A stretch of DNA of 64,000 bases. Origin: Streptomyces sp. H27-H5. Lineage in GTDB: Bacteria > Actinomycetota > Actinomycetes > Streptomycetales > Streptomycetaceae. This document shows positions 36,335-45,566 of this stretch, in pieces. Every line of letters begins with the position of its first letter. Within the stretch, counting starts at the first letter, position 1. The stretch covers positions 1-64,000 of the forward strand of contig NZ_JAPNLK010000010.1 in NCBI RefSeq assembly GCF_026627505.1. The letters are read 5' to 3'. Both the position numbers and the translations under genes were made by a program. The notes beneath the pieces are model-generated. The model had not been told where the DNA came from, made no database searches, and saw only the letters and a program-made list of their open reading frames with translations.

Positions 36335-37303
36335 CTACGCCACGGCCTGCGGGCCCCGGAAGGCGCGCCGGAACGAGTTCGGCGTGGTGCCCAGGGCCCG
36401 CAGGAAGTGGTGGCGCAGCGCTGCCGCGTTGCCGAAGCCGCAGCGGCCCGCGATGGCGTCGATGGTCTCGTCGGAGGACTCCAGCAACTCCTGCGCCAGC
36501 AGAACGCGTTGGCGCAGCACCCACTGGTACGGAGTGGAGCCGGTCTCCTGCTGGAAGCGGCGGGCGAAGGTGCGCGGGGCCATGTGCGCGCGCTCCGCGA
36601 GCTGCTCGACCGTGATCTCCTCGTCCAGGTGGCGTGCCATCCAGGCGATGACCTCCCCGACCGTGTCGCAGGAGGTGCGGGGCAGCGGACGCTGGATGAA
36701 CTGGGCCTGGCCGCCGTCCCGGTGGGGAGGCACGACCATCCGCCGGGCGATGGTGTTGGCCACCTCGGCGCCGTGTTCCTGGCGCACGACGTGCAGGCAG
36801 GCGTCGATGCCCGAGGCGGTGCCCGCGGCGGTGATCACCGAGCCCTCGTCCACGTAGAGCACGTCGGGGTCCACGATGGCCTTCGGGAAGCGGCGGGCCA
36901 GGGCCGGGGCGTGCATCCAGTGGGTGGTGCAGCGCCGCCCGTCGAGCAGTCCGGCCGCGCCGAGCAGGAAGGCCCCGCTGCACACGCTGAGCAGCCGTGC
37001 CCCCCGGTCCACGGCCCGGCGCAGGGCCTCCAGCAGTTCCTCGGGGTACTCCCGGGTCGGGGCCAGGCGGTCGGCCGGCAGGCAGATCAGGTCCGCGCTC
37101 TCCAGCCGCTCCAACCCGTGCGGGACCACGATGTCGAAGTGTCCATCGCCGGTGGTGGACCGCCGGTCCTCCGCGGCGCACACGGCGAAGTCGTAGACCG
37201 GCAGCCCCATGTCGCTGCGGTCGAGTCCGAAGACCTCGCAGAAGATGCCCAGTTCGAAGGGGGCGACACCGTTGGCGAGGGCCACGGCCACATTGGTCAG
37301 CAT
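36335..37303 (-). CDS. nrdS: GlxA-type AraC-family regulator, probable NrdS
   Basis: A 322-residue regulator: a DJ-1/PfpI-like domain (about 1-190, with LLSVCSGAFLLGAAGLLDGR) and a C-terminal AraC double helix-turn-helix (MAPRTFARRFQQETGSTPYQW and IAGRCGFGNAAALRHHFLRA). In S. coelicolor the class Ia reductase operon is nrdABS, with nrdS encoding an AraC-like protein, and this gene is downstream of nrdB in the same direction. A 320-base gap with a hairpin separates it from nrdB. The start is ATG 37303. Confidence 0.75.
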   Translation of the reverse strand: MLTNVAVALANGVAPFELGIFCEVFGLDRSDMGLPVYDFAVCAAEDRRSTTGDGHFDIVVPHGLERLESADLICLPADRLAPTREYPEELLEALRRAVDRGARLLSVCSGAFLLGAAGLLDGRRCTTHWMHAPALARRFPKAIVDPDVLYVDEGSVITAAGTASGIDACLHVVRQEHGAEVANTIARRMVVPPHRDGGQAQFIQRPLPRTSCDTVGEVIAWMARHLDEEITVEQLAERAHMAPRTFARRFQQETGSTPYQWVLRQRVLLAQELLESSDETIDAIAGRCGFGNAAALRHHFLRALGTTPNSFRRAFRGPQAVA

Positions 37304-37384
37304 GCCCCCAGTGTGGCAGTAATTCGCACTTCCATGACGGTCCTGCCACTGTCGGGATTTCGCCGGCCTCGCGAGAGTGGAGGC

Positions 37385-37669
37385 GTGAACACACTGCTGA
37401 ACCACCTCGTCGTCCTCGCCGTCGCAGGCCTCCTCGCGGGCCCGGCTCTCCACGGACTCCTCCTCGAACGCCGTGTCGACCGGCAACTGCGCGCCGCCCG
37501 CGAGCGGGAGGAGGCCGCCTGGGAAACACGGCAGCGCCCCCGCCCGGGACCCCCGGGAATCCGGGGGGTCCACCCCGTGGGCGGGGGCGCTGCCAAGCCG
37601 TACGGCCGTGTGGGGAAGGGGACTCAGAAGTCCTCGTCCAGGTCGACGGTGCCCTCGACCGCGACCTGA
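37385..37669 (+). CDS. Possible small membrane protein
   Basis: A 94-codon frame from GTG 37385. The first about 45 residues (NTLLNHLVVLAVAGLLAGPALHG, then a charged helix) look like a real small membrane protein with good codon bias. The rest runs through a terminator hairpin and into the nrdB 3' end, so the natural stop may have been lost by a frameshift. Function unknown. Confidence 0.35.
   Translation: MNTLLNHLVVLAVAGLLAGPALHGLLLERRVDRQLRAAREREEAAWETRQRPRPGPPGIRGVHPVGGGAAKPYGRVGKGTQKSSSRSTVPSTAT
37530..37594 (-). terminator. Terminator downstream of nrdB
   Basis: 16-bp perfect arms (37530-37545 and 37579-37594) with further CCCCC/GGGGG pairing inside; 29 bases past the nrdB stop. Confidence 0.75.
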
Positions 37670-38640
37670 TAGGCCGACGGGCGGCGCTCGAAGAAGTTCG
37701 TCAGCTCCTGGACGCCCTGGAGCTCCATGAACGAGAACGGGTTCTGCGAGCCGTACACCGGCGGGAAGCCCAGGCGCACCAGACGCTGGTCCGCGACGCA
37801 CTCCAGGTACTCGCGCATCGACTCGGTGTTCATGCCCGGCAGGCCGTCACCGCACAGGTCGCGGCCGAACTGCAGCTCCGCCTCGACGGCCTCCTTCAGC
37901 ATGTCGGTGACCTGCTGCCGGAGGGCGTCGTCGAAGAGCTCCGGCTCCTCCTTGCGGACCGTGTCGACGACCTCGAACGCGAAGTTCATGTGCATGGTCT
38001 CGTCACGGAACACCCAGTTGGTGCCGGTGGCCAGACCGTGCAGCAGGCCGCGCGAGCGGAACCAGTACACGTATGCGAAGGCGCCGTAGAAGAACAGGCC
38101 CTCGATGCACGCCGCGAAGCAGATGAGGTTCAGCAGGAAGCGGCGCCGGTCGGCGGCCGTCTCCAGCCGGTCGATCTTCTCGACCGAGTCCATCCACTTG
38201 AAGCAGAACTGCGCCTTCTCGCGGATCGAGGGGATCTCCTCGACCGCGTCGAACGCGGCCGCCCGGTCGTCCGGGTTGGGCAGGTAGGTGTCGAGCAGCG
38301 TCAGGTAGAACTGGACGTGCACGGCCTCCTCGAACAGCTGGCGCGACAGGTACAGGCGCGCCTCCGGGGAGTTGATGTGCTTGTACAGGGTCAGCACGAG
38401 GTTGTTCGAGACGATCGAGTCACCCGTCGCGAAGAACGCGACCAGGCGGCCGATCATGTGCTGCTCCGACGGGGTCAGCTTCGCGAGGTCCGCGACGTCC
38501 GAATGGAGGTCGACCTCTTCGACCGTCCACGTGTTCTTGATCGCGTCGCGGTAGCGCTCGTAGAAGTCCGGGTAGCGCATCGGGCGGAGCGTGAGCTCGA
38601 AGCCCGGGTCCAGGAGGTTCTTGTTCTCGTTGGAGCTCAT
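37624..38640 (-). CDS. nrdB: Class Ia ribonucleotide reductase beta subunit NrdB
   Basis: A 338-residue radical-bearing subunit. Diiron ligands appear in QLFEEAVHVQFY, IEGLFFYGAF and RDETMHMNFAF. ATG 38640 overlaps the nrdA stop by one base (TAATG), giving tight coupling. The operon is B12-controlled, so it is expected to be off while the B12-dependent class II enzyme works. Confidence 0.93.
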   Translation of the reverse strand: MSSNENKNLLDPGFELTLRPMRYPDFYERYRDAIKNTWTVEEVDLHSDVADLAKLTPSEQHMIGRLVAFFATGDSIVSNNLVLTLYKHINSPEARLYLSRQLFEEAVHVQFYLTLLDTYLPNPDDRAAAFDAVEEIPSIREKAQFCFKWMDSVEKIDRLETAADRRRFLLNLICFAACIEGLFFYGAFAYVYWFRSRGLLHGLATGTNWVFRDETMHMNFAFEVVDTVRKEEPELFDDALRQQVTDMLKEAVEAELQFGRDLCGDGLPGMNTESMREYLECVADQRLVRLGFPPVYGSQNPFSFMELQGVQELTNFFERRPSAYQVAVEGTVDLDEDF

Positions 38641-41048
38641 TACTGGCAGGCCTCGCAGGACTCGGGGTTCTCAAGGGAGCAGGCCAGCGCGTCGGCGTCG
38701 ACGGCCTGCGGAAGCGGGGTGGCCGCCGCCGGGACGGCGGAGCCGGACGCGGCGCGGGCGATCTTCGTCGCCGGGCGCGAGCGCAGGTAGTACGTGGTCT
38801 TCAGGCCCTGCTTCCAGGCGTACGAGTACATCGAGGACAGCTTCCCGATGGTCGGCGTCTCCAGGAACAGGTTCAGCGACTGCGACTGGTCGAGGAACGG
38901 CGTACGAGCCGCCGCCATGTCGATCAGGCCGCGCTGCGGGATCTCCCACGCCGTGCGGTACAGCTCGCGCACCTCGGCCGGGATCCAACCGAAGCCCTGC
39001 ACCGAGCCGCTGGCCTCGCGCAGCGCCTCGCGGGACTGGGCGTCCCACACGCCGAGCCGCTTCAGCTCGGCCACCAGGTAGGCGTTCACCTGGAGGAACT
39101 CACCGCTGAGCGTCTCGCGCTTGAAGAGGTTGGAGACCTGGGGCTCGATGCACTCGTACACACCCGCGATCGAGGCGATCGTCGCGGTCGGGGCGATCGC
39201 GAGGAGCAGCGAGTTGCGCATGCCGGAGGTCGCGACCCGGGCGCGCAGCGCCTCCCAGCGCTCCGGCCAGTTCAGCTCGGTGTCGTAGTGGTCCGGGTGC
39301 AGGACGCCGCGGGCGGTGCGGGTCTGCTCCCAGGCCGGGAGCGGGCCGTTGCGCTCGGCGAGGTCGCAGGAGGCCTCGTACGCGGCCAGCATGATCCGCT
39401 CGGAGAGCTTCGTGGACAGCGCCCGCGCCTCGGGGGAGTCGAAGGGCAGCCGGAGCTGGAAGAAGACGTCCTGGAGGCCCATCGCGCCCAGACCCACCGG
39501 ACGCCAGCGGGCGTTGGAACGGCCGGCCTGCTCGGTCGGGTAGAAGTTGATGTCCACCACGCGGTCGAGGAAGGTCACGGCGGTGTGGACGGTCGAGTCC
39601 AGCCGCTCCCAGTCGATGTCGCCGTCGACGACGAACGCGCCGAGGTTGACCGAACCGAGGTTGCAGACGGCCGTCTCGCCGTCGTTGGTGACCTCGATGA
39701 TCTCGGTGCAGAGGTTCGAGGAGTGGACGACCGTGCCCGGCTCCGCGGTCTGGTTCGCCGTGCGGTTGGAGGCGTCCTTGAACGTCATCCAGCCCTGGCC
39801 GGTCTGCGCGAGGGTGCGCATCATCCGGCCGTACAGCTCCCGGGCGGACATCGTCTTGCGGGCCAGGCCGTCCGCCTCGGCCTTGCGGTAGGCGGCGTCG
39901 AACTCGTCGCCCCACAGGTCCACCAGCTCGGGGACGTCGGCCGGGGAGAACAGCGACCAGTCGGAGTCGGCGTTGACGCGGCGCATGAACTCGTCCGGCA
40001 CCCAGTGGGCCAGGTTCAGGTTGTGCGTACGGCGCTGGTCCTCGCCGGTGTTGTCGCGCAGCTCCAGGAACTCCTCGATGTCCGCGTGCCAGGTCTCCAG
40101 GTAGACGGCGGCGGCGCCCTTGCGCCGGCCGCCCTGGTTCACGGCCGCGACGGAGGCGTCGAGGGTCTTCAGGAACGGCACGATGCCGTTGGAGTGGCCG
40201 TTGGTGCCGCGGATCAGCGAACCGCGGGCGCGGATGCGGGAGTACGACAGGCCGATGCCGCCGGCGTGCTTCGACAGGCGCGCGACCTGGTGGTAGCGGT
40301 CGTAGATCGAGTCGAGCTCGTCCAGCGGGGAGTCCAGCAGGTAGCAGGAGGACATCTGCGGGTGCCGGGTGCCGGAGTTGAAGAGGGTCGGGGAGGACGG
40401 CAGGTAGTCGAGGCGGCTCATCAGCCGGTAGAGCGAGGCCACTTCCTCGACGGCCTGGACCGTCTCGTTCTCCGCGAGACCACACGCCACGCGCAGCATG
40501 AAGTACTGCGGGGTCTCGATGACCTGGCGGGTGATCGGGTGGCGCAGCAGGTAGCGGCTGTGCAGGGTGCGCAGGCCGAAGAAACCGAAGCGGTCGTCCG
40601 CGCCCTCGGCGAGCGCGTGCTCGACCAGCGCGTTCAGCCGGCTCGCGTGGGTCGCCACGAACTCGGCCGTGCGGTCGGCGATCAGGCCCTCGCGGTGGCC
40701 GACCTCGACGGAGGCGGAGAAGGAGGTGGACCCCTGGCCCGCGGCCTCGTCACGGACGGCCAGCGTCAGCAGGCGCGCGGCCAGCCGGGAGTACGCCGGG
40801 TCCTCGGAGATCAGACCGGCGGCGGCCTCGGTGGCCAGCCCGCGCAGTTCGGCCTCGTCGGAGGCGGAGCTGCGGCCGCGGAGCGCGGCGGCGGCGACCC
40901 GGCCGGGGTCGGTGTCGGGGAGGTTGGCCGTCAGCTCGGTCAGGGTGCGCAGCAGCGCGGCCCCGGGTCCCCCGGACGTGATCGCGGTCTCGATCGCGGA
41001 CTCGGACGGAACGGACTCTGCGCGCGGTGCGGAGGGCGCGATGGTCAC
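38640..41048 (-). CDS. nrdA: Class Ia ribonucleotide reductase alpha subunit NrdA
   Basis: An 802-residue catalytic subunit reducing ribonucleoside diphosphates. Seen are SGTRHPQMSSCYLL (active-site Cys), HSSNLCTEI (Asn-Cys-Glu active site), CNLGSVNL, and a C-terminal redox pair ESCEACQ. GTG 41048 has GGGAGAG upstream. The frame remains open through the riboswitch to 41375, but that region is leader RNA. Confidence 0.95.
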   Translation of the reverse strand: MTIAPSAPRAESVPSESAIETAITSGGPGAALLRTLTELTANLPDTDPGRVAAAALRGRSSASDEAELRGLATEAAAGLISEDPAYSRLAARLLTLAVRDEAAGQGSTSFSASVEVGHREGLIADRTAEFVATHASRLNALVEHALAEGADDRFGFFGLRTLHSRYLLRHPITRQVIETPQYFMLRVACGLAENETVQAVEEVASLYRLMSRLDYLPSSPTLFNSGTRHPQMSSCYLLDSPLDELDSIYDRYHQVARLSKHAGGIGLSYSRIRARGSLIRGTNGHSNGIVPFLKTLDASVAAVNQGGRRKGAAAVYLETWHADIEEFLELRDNTGEDQRRTHNLNLAHWVPDEFMRRVNADSDWSLFSPADVPELVDLWGDEFDAAYRKAEADGLARKTMSARELYGRMMRTLAQTGQGWMTFKDASNRTANQTAEPGTVVHSSNLCTEIIEVTNDGETAVCNLGSVNLGAFVVDGDIDWERLDSTVHTAVTFLDRVVDINFYPTEQAGRSNARWRPVGLGAMGLQDVFFQLRLPFDSPEARALSTKLSERIMLAAYEASCDLAERNGPLPAWEQTRTARGVLHPDHYDTELNWPERWEALRARVATSGMRNSLLLAIAPTATIASIAGVYECIEPQVSNLFKRETLSGEFLQVNAYLVAELKRLGVWDAQSREALREASGSVQGFGWIPAEVRELYRTAWEIPQRGLIDMAAARTPFLDQSQSLNLFLETPTIGKLSSMYSYAWKQGLKTTYYLRSRPATKIARAASGSAVPAAATPLPQAVDADALACSLENPESCEACQ

Positions 41049-41221
41049 GGGGGGAGCTCTCCCTTGCTCGGCTCCGGGAACACCGACGGCGCGGGCGCGA
41101 GCGGGCGCATGCGGACCTGGCACGCTCCGGCCCGGACAGGGCGGGCGGTACGTGCACCGCATGGCGTCCACCGGCCCAACCGCGGGGCCCGGACGTGTCT
41201 GCACCCGGTTCGGTCGAGCCG

Positions 41222-41338
41222 GGCGCGCTGTCGACAGGTCCTCGGACTTGTAGTTGCACGAAAGGGTGCACTTCACACCGTTGCGGGACAGTTCCGGATT
41301 CGCACCGGATTCCCCTGCGACGACAGCGAGCACGAGCA
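41222..41338 (-). promoter_or_regulatory. Cobalamin (adenosyl-B12) riboswitch upstream of nrdAB
   Basis: On the minus strand the leader carries the conserved core GGGAATCCGGTGCGAATCC, then CTGTCCCGCAACGGTG, and GTCCGAGGACCTGTCGACAG, all hallmarks of the cobalamin aptamer. Borders are approximate. About 170 bases of expression platform lie between aptamer and nrdA. A -10-like TATGCT on the minus strand (41335-41340) sits just upstream. Binding of B12 is expected to repress nrdAB, as reported for Streptomyces nrdABS. Confidence 0.92.
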
Positions 41339-41339
41339 T

Positions 41340-41377
41340 ACATGTGGGGGCGGGTGGATGCGTGACCCCCCACATGT
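41340..41377 (-). terminator. Terminator of the GNAT gene
   Basis: An 11-bp stem ACATGTGGGGG/CCCCCACATGT (41340-41350 and 41367-41377), 14 bases beyond the GNAT stop. It insulates the nrd leader. Confidence 0.75.
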
Positions 41378-41390
41378 TGTGTCGGCGTGG

Positions 41391-41888
41391 TTACAGCTCC
41401 AGACGGTAGGTCAGGAGGGTGAGGCCCGGGATCGGGGCCCAGTCTCGTTCTGGTGTTCGGGTGAAGCCGAGGCGCTCGTAGAGCCTGTGCGCCCCCGCCA
41501 TCGACCTCTGGGTGGACAACACCAGGTGCGTCACGCCCTCCAGGGCCCTCGCCCGGGCCATGCACGCCCGCACCAGGGCCTCGCCCGCACCGCGCCCGCG
41601 CGCCGCGCGGGCGACGGCCAGCATCCGGAACTCCGCTTCGCCCGGGCCGGCGATGTCGGCCAGTGGGCTCGCGTTCGAGGCGAACGTCACCCCGCCGAGG
41701 ACCGTGCCGTCGTGGTCCGCGACGAGCACCTCCCCGGAGGCGGCCCGGCCGGCCACGTCGCGCAGCACGTTCAGGTAGGAGTCGTCCTCGTTGAAGTCCA
41801 GCAGCCCGTCGTCCAGGTAGGCCCGCGCGGTGATCTCGCCGAGCTCTTCGTATTCGGCGGCCGCGGCCGCCCTGATCACGATGTCCAT
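41391..41888 (-). CDS. GNAT-family N-acetyltransferase
   Basis: A 165-residue acetyl-CoA-dependent acyltransferase with the pyrophosphate loop RGRGAGEAL (about 99-107) after the beta4 strand EFRMLAVARAA, and HRLYERLGF near the C terminus. Substrate unknown. The start is ATG 41888; the open frame continues upstream through tandem repeats, which are not coding. Confidence 0.85.
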   Translation of the reverse strand: MDIVIRAAAAAEYEELGEITARAYLDDGLLDFNEDDSYLNVLRDVAGRAASGEVLVADHDGTVLGGVTFASNASPLADIAGPGEAEFRMLAVARAARGRGAGEALVRACMARARALEGVTHLVLSTQRSMAGAHRLYERLGFTRTPERDWAPIPGLTLLTYRLEL

Positions 41889-41934
41889 GCCGTCGAGTGT
41901 GTCGGACGGCCGTGCGAGGGGTCGCGCGTGTCCA

Positions 41935-42012
41935 CGGACGGGAACGCCGAGTGCGTAAGCCCGTGTACGGACGGGCAGGCCGAGCGCGTACACCCGGGTG
42001 CGGACGGGCACG
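41935..42012. repeat. 33-bp tandem repeat, about 2.4 copies
   Basis: Units start with CGGACGG at 41935, 41968 and 42001 (period exactly 33), followed by a similar GCCGAG(T/C)GCGTA(A/C) core. They lie in the noncoding gap between the GNAT gene and ybdD. Confidence 0.8.
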
Positions 42013-42015
42013 CGA

Positions 42016-42055
42016 AAGGGCCGCCGGGTTCCCCGGGGGGAACGCGGCGGCCCTT
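42016..42055 (-). terminator. Terminator of the cstA-ybdD operon
   Basis: AAGGGCCGCC (42016-42025) pairs with GGCGGCCCTT (42046-42055), with further inner pairing GTTCC/GGAAC; 19 bases after the ybdD stop. Confidence 0.75.
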
Positions 42056-42073
42056 CGAAGGCCCCGGACGGGG

Positions 42074-42280
42074 TCAGCAGCAGCGGAAGCCCTCGCGCGG
42101 GTCGGCCTCGCGGGCGTCCGTGCGGGCCCGCTCGAAGGCGCGCCGCGTCATGACCTCGGCGTCCGCGTCGTGCGCGCGGGCGTGCGCGACGTACCGGTCG
42201 TACGCGGCCTCGCCGGAGAACTCCCGGACGTAGAAGCGGGTCTTCTCCCACGCCCCGCGCACGGCCGCGAGGCGTCTCAC
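42074..42280 (-). CDS. YbdD/YjiX family small protein
   Basis: A 68-residue protein of the family found next to CstA/BtsT transporters. The core FYVREFSGEAAYDRYVAH and the ending READPREGFRCC are typical. GTG 42280 overlaps the cstA stop by 4 bases, so it is coupled to the transporter. Its role in transport is not established. Confidence 0.85.
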   Translation of the reverse strand: MRRLAAVRGAWEKTRFYVREFSGEAAYDRYVAHARAHDADAEVMTRRAFERARTDAREADPREGFRCC

Positions 42281-44490
42281 GCGACCGGTTCCCGGGTCTT
42301 GCCGCCGCCGGAGTCGAGGCCCGCCGCGGCGAGTTCCGCCCGTTCCTCGGGGGTGGCGATCAGCCCGGCCGGGGCGACGATCTTCGACTCGGTCCACGGG
42401 GTCTCGGTGAGGGTGACGGTCTCCGGCTTGCGGACGGCCTTGACGCAGGTCCGGGCCGCGTCCAGCAGCACGATGATGATCAGGACCGCGAACAGCACCG
42501 ACAGGACGCCGTCCACCGTGGCGTTGGTGACCACGGTGTGCATCTCGCCCATGTTCTTGGCGGGCTTGAGCACCTTCCCGGCCTCGATGCCGTCCTGGTA
42601 CAGGTCCCGCTGCGCGAAGAATCCGATCTTCGGGTTGTCGGAGAAGATCTTCTGGTAGCTGGCGGTGAGGGTGACCGCCACGTCCCAGGCCAGCGGGACG
42701 CCCGTCACCCAGGCCCACTTCAGCCGGCCCGACTTGATCAGCAGCGTGGTGCAGACGGCCAAGGCCACCGCCGCGAGGAGCTGGTTCGCGATGCCGAACA
42801 GCGGGAAGAGCTGGTTGATGCCACCCAGCGGGTCACTGACGCCGACCCACAGGAAGTAGCCCCAGCCACCGACGACCGCCGCGCTCGCGATCCACACGCC
42901 CGGCTTCCAGCTGACGTCCTTGAAGGACTTGTGCACGTTGCCGAGGGTGTCCTGGAGCATGAACCGGCCGACCCGGGTGCCCGCGTCGACGGTGGTCAGG
43001 ATGAACAGCGCCTCGAACATGATGGCGAAGTGGTACCAGAACGCCTTCATGCCGGCCCCGCCGATGACCGACGAGAAGATCTCCGACATTCCGAGTGCGA
43101 ACGTCGGCGCGCCGCCCGTCCGTGACAGCAGGCTGGTCTCCTCCACGTCCTTCGCCGCCTGGGCGAGGGCCTCCGGGGAGATGGCGAAACCGAAGTTCGT
43201 CACCGCCTGCGAGGCGGTCTCGACGGTGGTGCCGACCACGCCGGCGGGGGAGTTGACCGCGAAGAACAGCCCGGGCTCGATGATGCAGGCTGCGATCACC
43301 GCCATGACGGCGACGAAGGACTCGGTGAGCATCGCGCCGTAGCCGATGACCTGGACCTGGGTCTCCTTCTGGATCATCTTCGGGGTGGTGCCCGAGGAGA
43401 CCAGGGAGTGGAAGCCCGACAGCGCGCCGCAGGCGATGGTGATGAACACGAAGGGGAACATCGAACCGGCGAAGACCGGCCCGTCGCCGCGCGAGGCGAA
43501 CTCGGTCACCGCGGGCATCTTCAGCATCGGCATGGCGATGACCACGCCCACCGCGAGCAGCGCGATGGTGCCGACCTTCATGAAGGTGGAGAGGTAGTCG
43601 CGGGGCGCGAGCAGCATCCACACCGGCAGCACCGACGCCACGAAGCCGTACGCGACCATCCAGATGACGAGGGTCTGCTTGTCGAGGGTGAAGAACTCGG
43701 CGAGCGAGGAGTCCGCCACCCAGCCGCCCGAGACGATGGCGAGCAGCAGCAGGGCGACGCCGATCAGGGAGACCTCGGTGACGCGCCCGGGGCGCAGCAC
43801 GCGCAGGTAGAAGCCCATGAACAGGGCGATGGGGATGGTCATGCCGATGGAGAAGACACCCCAGGGGGAGTCCGCCAGGGCGTTGACGATGACCAGTGCC
43901 AGCACGGCGAGCAGGATGATCATGATGGCGAACACGGCGACCAGTGCGGCGGCTCCGCCCACCGGGCCGATCTCGTCACGGGCCATCTGCCCGAGCGAAC
44001 GGCCGTTGCGCCGGGTCGAGAAGAAGAGCGTGACCATGTCCTGGACCGCGCCGGCGAAGATCACGCCCGCCACGATCCAGATCGTGCCGGGCAGGTAGCC
44101 CATCTGCGAGGCGAGCACCGGGCCGACCAGCGGGCCCGCGCCGGCGACGGCGGCGAAGTGGTGACCGAAGAGCACGCGGCGGTCGGTGGGGTGGAAGTCG
44201 ACACCGTTGTCAAGGCGTTCGGCCGGGGTCGCCCGGGTCTTGTCCACCTTCAGTACGCGGTTCGCGATGAAGCGCGCGTAGAAGCGGTAGCCGATGGCGT
44301 ACGAGCCGAGGGCGGCGGCGAGCAGCCACGCGGCCGAGATCTCCTCGCCCCGGGAGAGGGCCAGTACGCCCCAGCCGATCGCGCCGATGAGACCGACGAG
44401 CACCCAGACGGCGATCGACTTCGGCGAGAGCCCCCCTGACGAGGCTCCCGCCGTGTCCCGTTGTGTACCTGTTGCTTCCGGTTCCGCCAT
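42277..44490 (-). CDS. cstA: CstA-family carbon-starvation transporter
   Basis: A 737-residue polytopic membrane protein with about sixteen helices. FGHHFAAVAGAGPLVGPVLASQMGYLPG near the N terminus is the family signature. Members import pyruvate (BtsT) or peptides. ATG 44490 has GAGGGG nine bases upstream. The next gene is ybdD, the usual partner. Confidence 0.92.
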   Translation of the reverse strand: MAEPEATGTQRDTAGASSGGLSPKSIAVWVLVGLIGAIGWGVLALSRGEEISAAWLLAAALGSYAIGYRFYARFIANRVLKVDKTRATPAERLDNGVDFHPTDRRVLFGHHFAAVAGAGPLVGPVLASQMGYLPGTIWIVAGVIFAGAVQDMVTLFFSTRRNGRSLGQMARDEIGPVGGAAALVAVFAIMIILLAVLALVIVNALADSPWGVFSIGMTIPIALFMGFYLRVLRPGRVTEVSLIGVALLLLAIVSGGWVADSSLAEFFTLDKQTLVIWMVAYGFVASVLPVWMLLAPRDYLSTFMKVGTIALLAVGVVIAMPMLKMPAVTEFASRGDGPVFAGSMFPFVFITIACGALSGFHSLVSSGTTPKMIQKETQVQVIGYGAMLTESFVAVMAVIAACIIEPGLFFAVNSPAGVVGTTVETASQAVTNFGFAISPEALAQAAKDVEETSLLSRTGGAPTFALGMSEIFSSVIGGAGMKAFWYHFAIMFEALFILTTVDAGTRVGRFMLQDTLGNVHKSFKDVSWKPGVWIASAAVVGGWGYFLWVGVSDPLGGINQLFPLFGIANQLLAAVALAVCTTLLIKSGRLKWAWVTGVPLAWDVAVTLTASYQKIFSDNPKIGFFAQRDLYQDGIEAGKVLKPAKNMGEMHTVVTNATVDGVLSVLFAVLIIIVLLDAARTCVKAVRKPETVTLTETPWTESKIVAPAGLIATPEERAELAAAGLDSGGGKTREPVA

Positions 44491-44619
44491 GATCGTCGTC
44501 CCCTCGTTGATCACTGCTTGAGCGCAGGGAATCTACGGGGGCCCGACCGATGAACGTAAGCCCCCGTCCGTATAGCGGTACGAGCGTCCACCGGGGGTCG
44601 ATCAGGAGTCAACCGTTGA

Positions 44620-45384
44620 TCAGAGGGCAGGTCGCTGAAGGCGGGCGACGAATTTATAACGGTCGCCGCGATACACCGAACGTACCCATTCGACCGGTTC
44701 GCCATCGGCGTCCAGCGAGTGCCGGGAGAGCATCAGCATCGGCAGGCCGACGTCGGTGCCGAGCAGTCCGGCCTCGCGCGGGGTGGCCAGCGAGGTCTCG
44801 ATGGTCTCCTCGGCCTCCGCGAGCCGTACGTCGTACACCTCCGCGAGGGCGGTGTAGAGAGAGGTGTACTTGGCCAGCGAACGGCGCAGCGCGGGGAAGC
44901 GCTTGGCCGACAGGTGGGTGGTCTCGATGGCCATCGGCTCGCCGCTCGCCAGGCGCAGTCGCTCGATGCGCAGCACCCGTCCACCGGTGGTGATCTTGAG
45001 CAGTCCGGCGAGCGTGTCGTCGGCCGTCACGTAGCCGATGTCGAGCAGCTGGGAGGTGGGCTCCAGCCCCTGGGCCCTCATGTCCTCGGTGTACGAGGAG
45101 AGTTGGAGCGGTTGGGAGACCTTGGGCTTGGCCACGAAGGTGCCCTTGCCCTGGATGCGTTCCAGCCGGCCCTCGACGACGAGTTCCTGCAGGGCCTGGC
45201 GGACCGTGGTCCGCGAGGTGTCGAACTCGGCCGCCAGCGTGCGCTCCGGCGGTACCGGTGTGCCCGGGGGGAGCGTCTCGGTCATGTCGAGCAAGTGCCG
45301 CTTGAGTCGGTAGTACTTGGGCACCCGCGCCGTGCGAGTGGCCGCCCCGCCTTCCGGCTCCGTGGTCGCCCCTTCGGTGGCCAT
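44620..45384 (-). CDS. dasR: GntR/HutC-family repressor DasR
   Basis: A 254-residue global regulator of amino-sugar metabolism and development. It has an N-terminal winged helix ([25 protein letters not shown]) and a UTRA effector domain that binds phosphorylated glucosamine compounds. ATG 45384 gives [13 protein letters not shown], which aligns with the S. coelicolor DasR N terminus, and GGAAGG lies upstream; longer starts exist to 45516. Divergent from dasA, with dre sites in between. Confidence 0.95.
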   Translation of the reverse strand: MATEGATTEPEGGAATRTARVPKYYRLKRHLLDMTETLPPGTPVPPERTLAAEFDTSRTTVRQALQELVVEGRLERIQGKGTFVAKPKVSQPLQLSSYTEDMRAQGLEPTSQLLDIGYVTADDTLAGLLKITTGGRVLRIERLRLASGEPMAIETTHLSAKRFPALRRSLAKYTSLYTALAEVYDVRLAEAEETIETSLATPREAGLLGTDVGLPMLMLSRHSLDADGEPVEWVRSVYRGDRYKFVARLQRPAL

Positions 45385-45531
45385 CGCCGCCCGCCTTCCC
45401 GACTCCAGTTTCGCTGCCGTCACCGGCTCCTCCATATGTGCGGTCACATCGTGACACGAGCGGGAGGACAGGCCTTCTCCCTCCCCCAGGTGTCGGTCCG
45501 ATAACGGACCGATCACCCGCTCATTAGACCC

Positions 45532-45560
45532 TTGACACCCCTAAAGGTCTAGGCCAAGCT
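45532..45560 (+). promoter_or_regulatory. dasA promoter with internal DasR site (dre 1)
   Basis: -35 TTGACA is at 45532-45537. AAAGGTCTAGGCCAAG (45543-45558) closely matches the DasR consensus AGTGGTCTAGACCACT and fills the space up to a weak -10 (about 45555-45560). Bound DasR would block RNA polymerase. Confidence 0.7.
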
Positions 45561-45566
45561 CCGGTT

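Noticed and set aside
37304-37801. Upstream extension of NrdS to 37801
   Set aside because: It runs antisense through the terminator and nrdB 3' end; ATG 37303 begins the canonical DJ-1-like domain.
41049-41375. N-terminal extension of NrdA through the leader
   Set aside because: It would translate the conserved cobalamin aptamer; GTG 41048 with a proper ribosome-binding site is the start.
41935-42012. CRISPR array
   Set aside because: The units are contiguous tandem copies without unique spacers and there are no cas genes.
39288-42233. 981-residue plus-strand frame opposite nrdA
   Set aside because: Antisense of nrdA and the riboswitch; repetitive Val/Arg/Gly composition.
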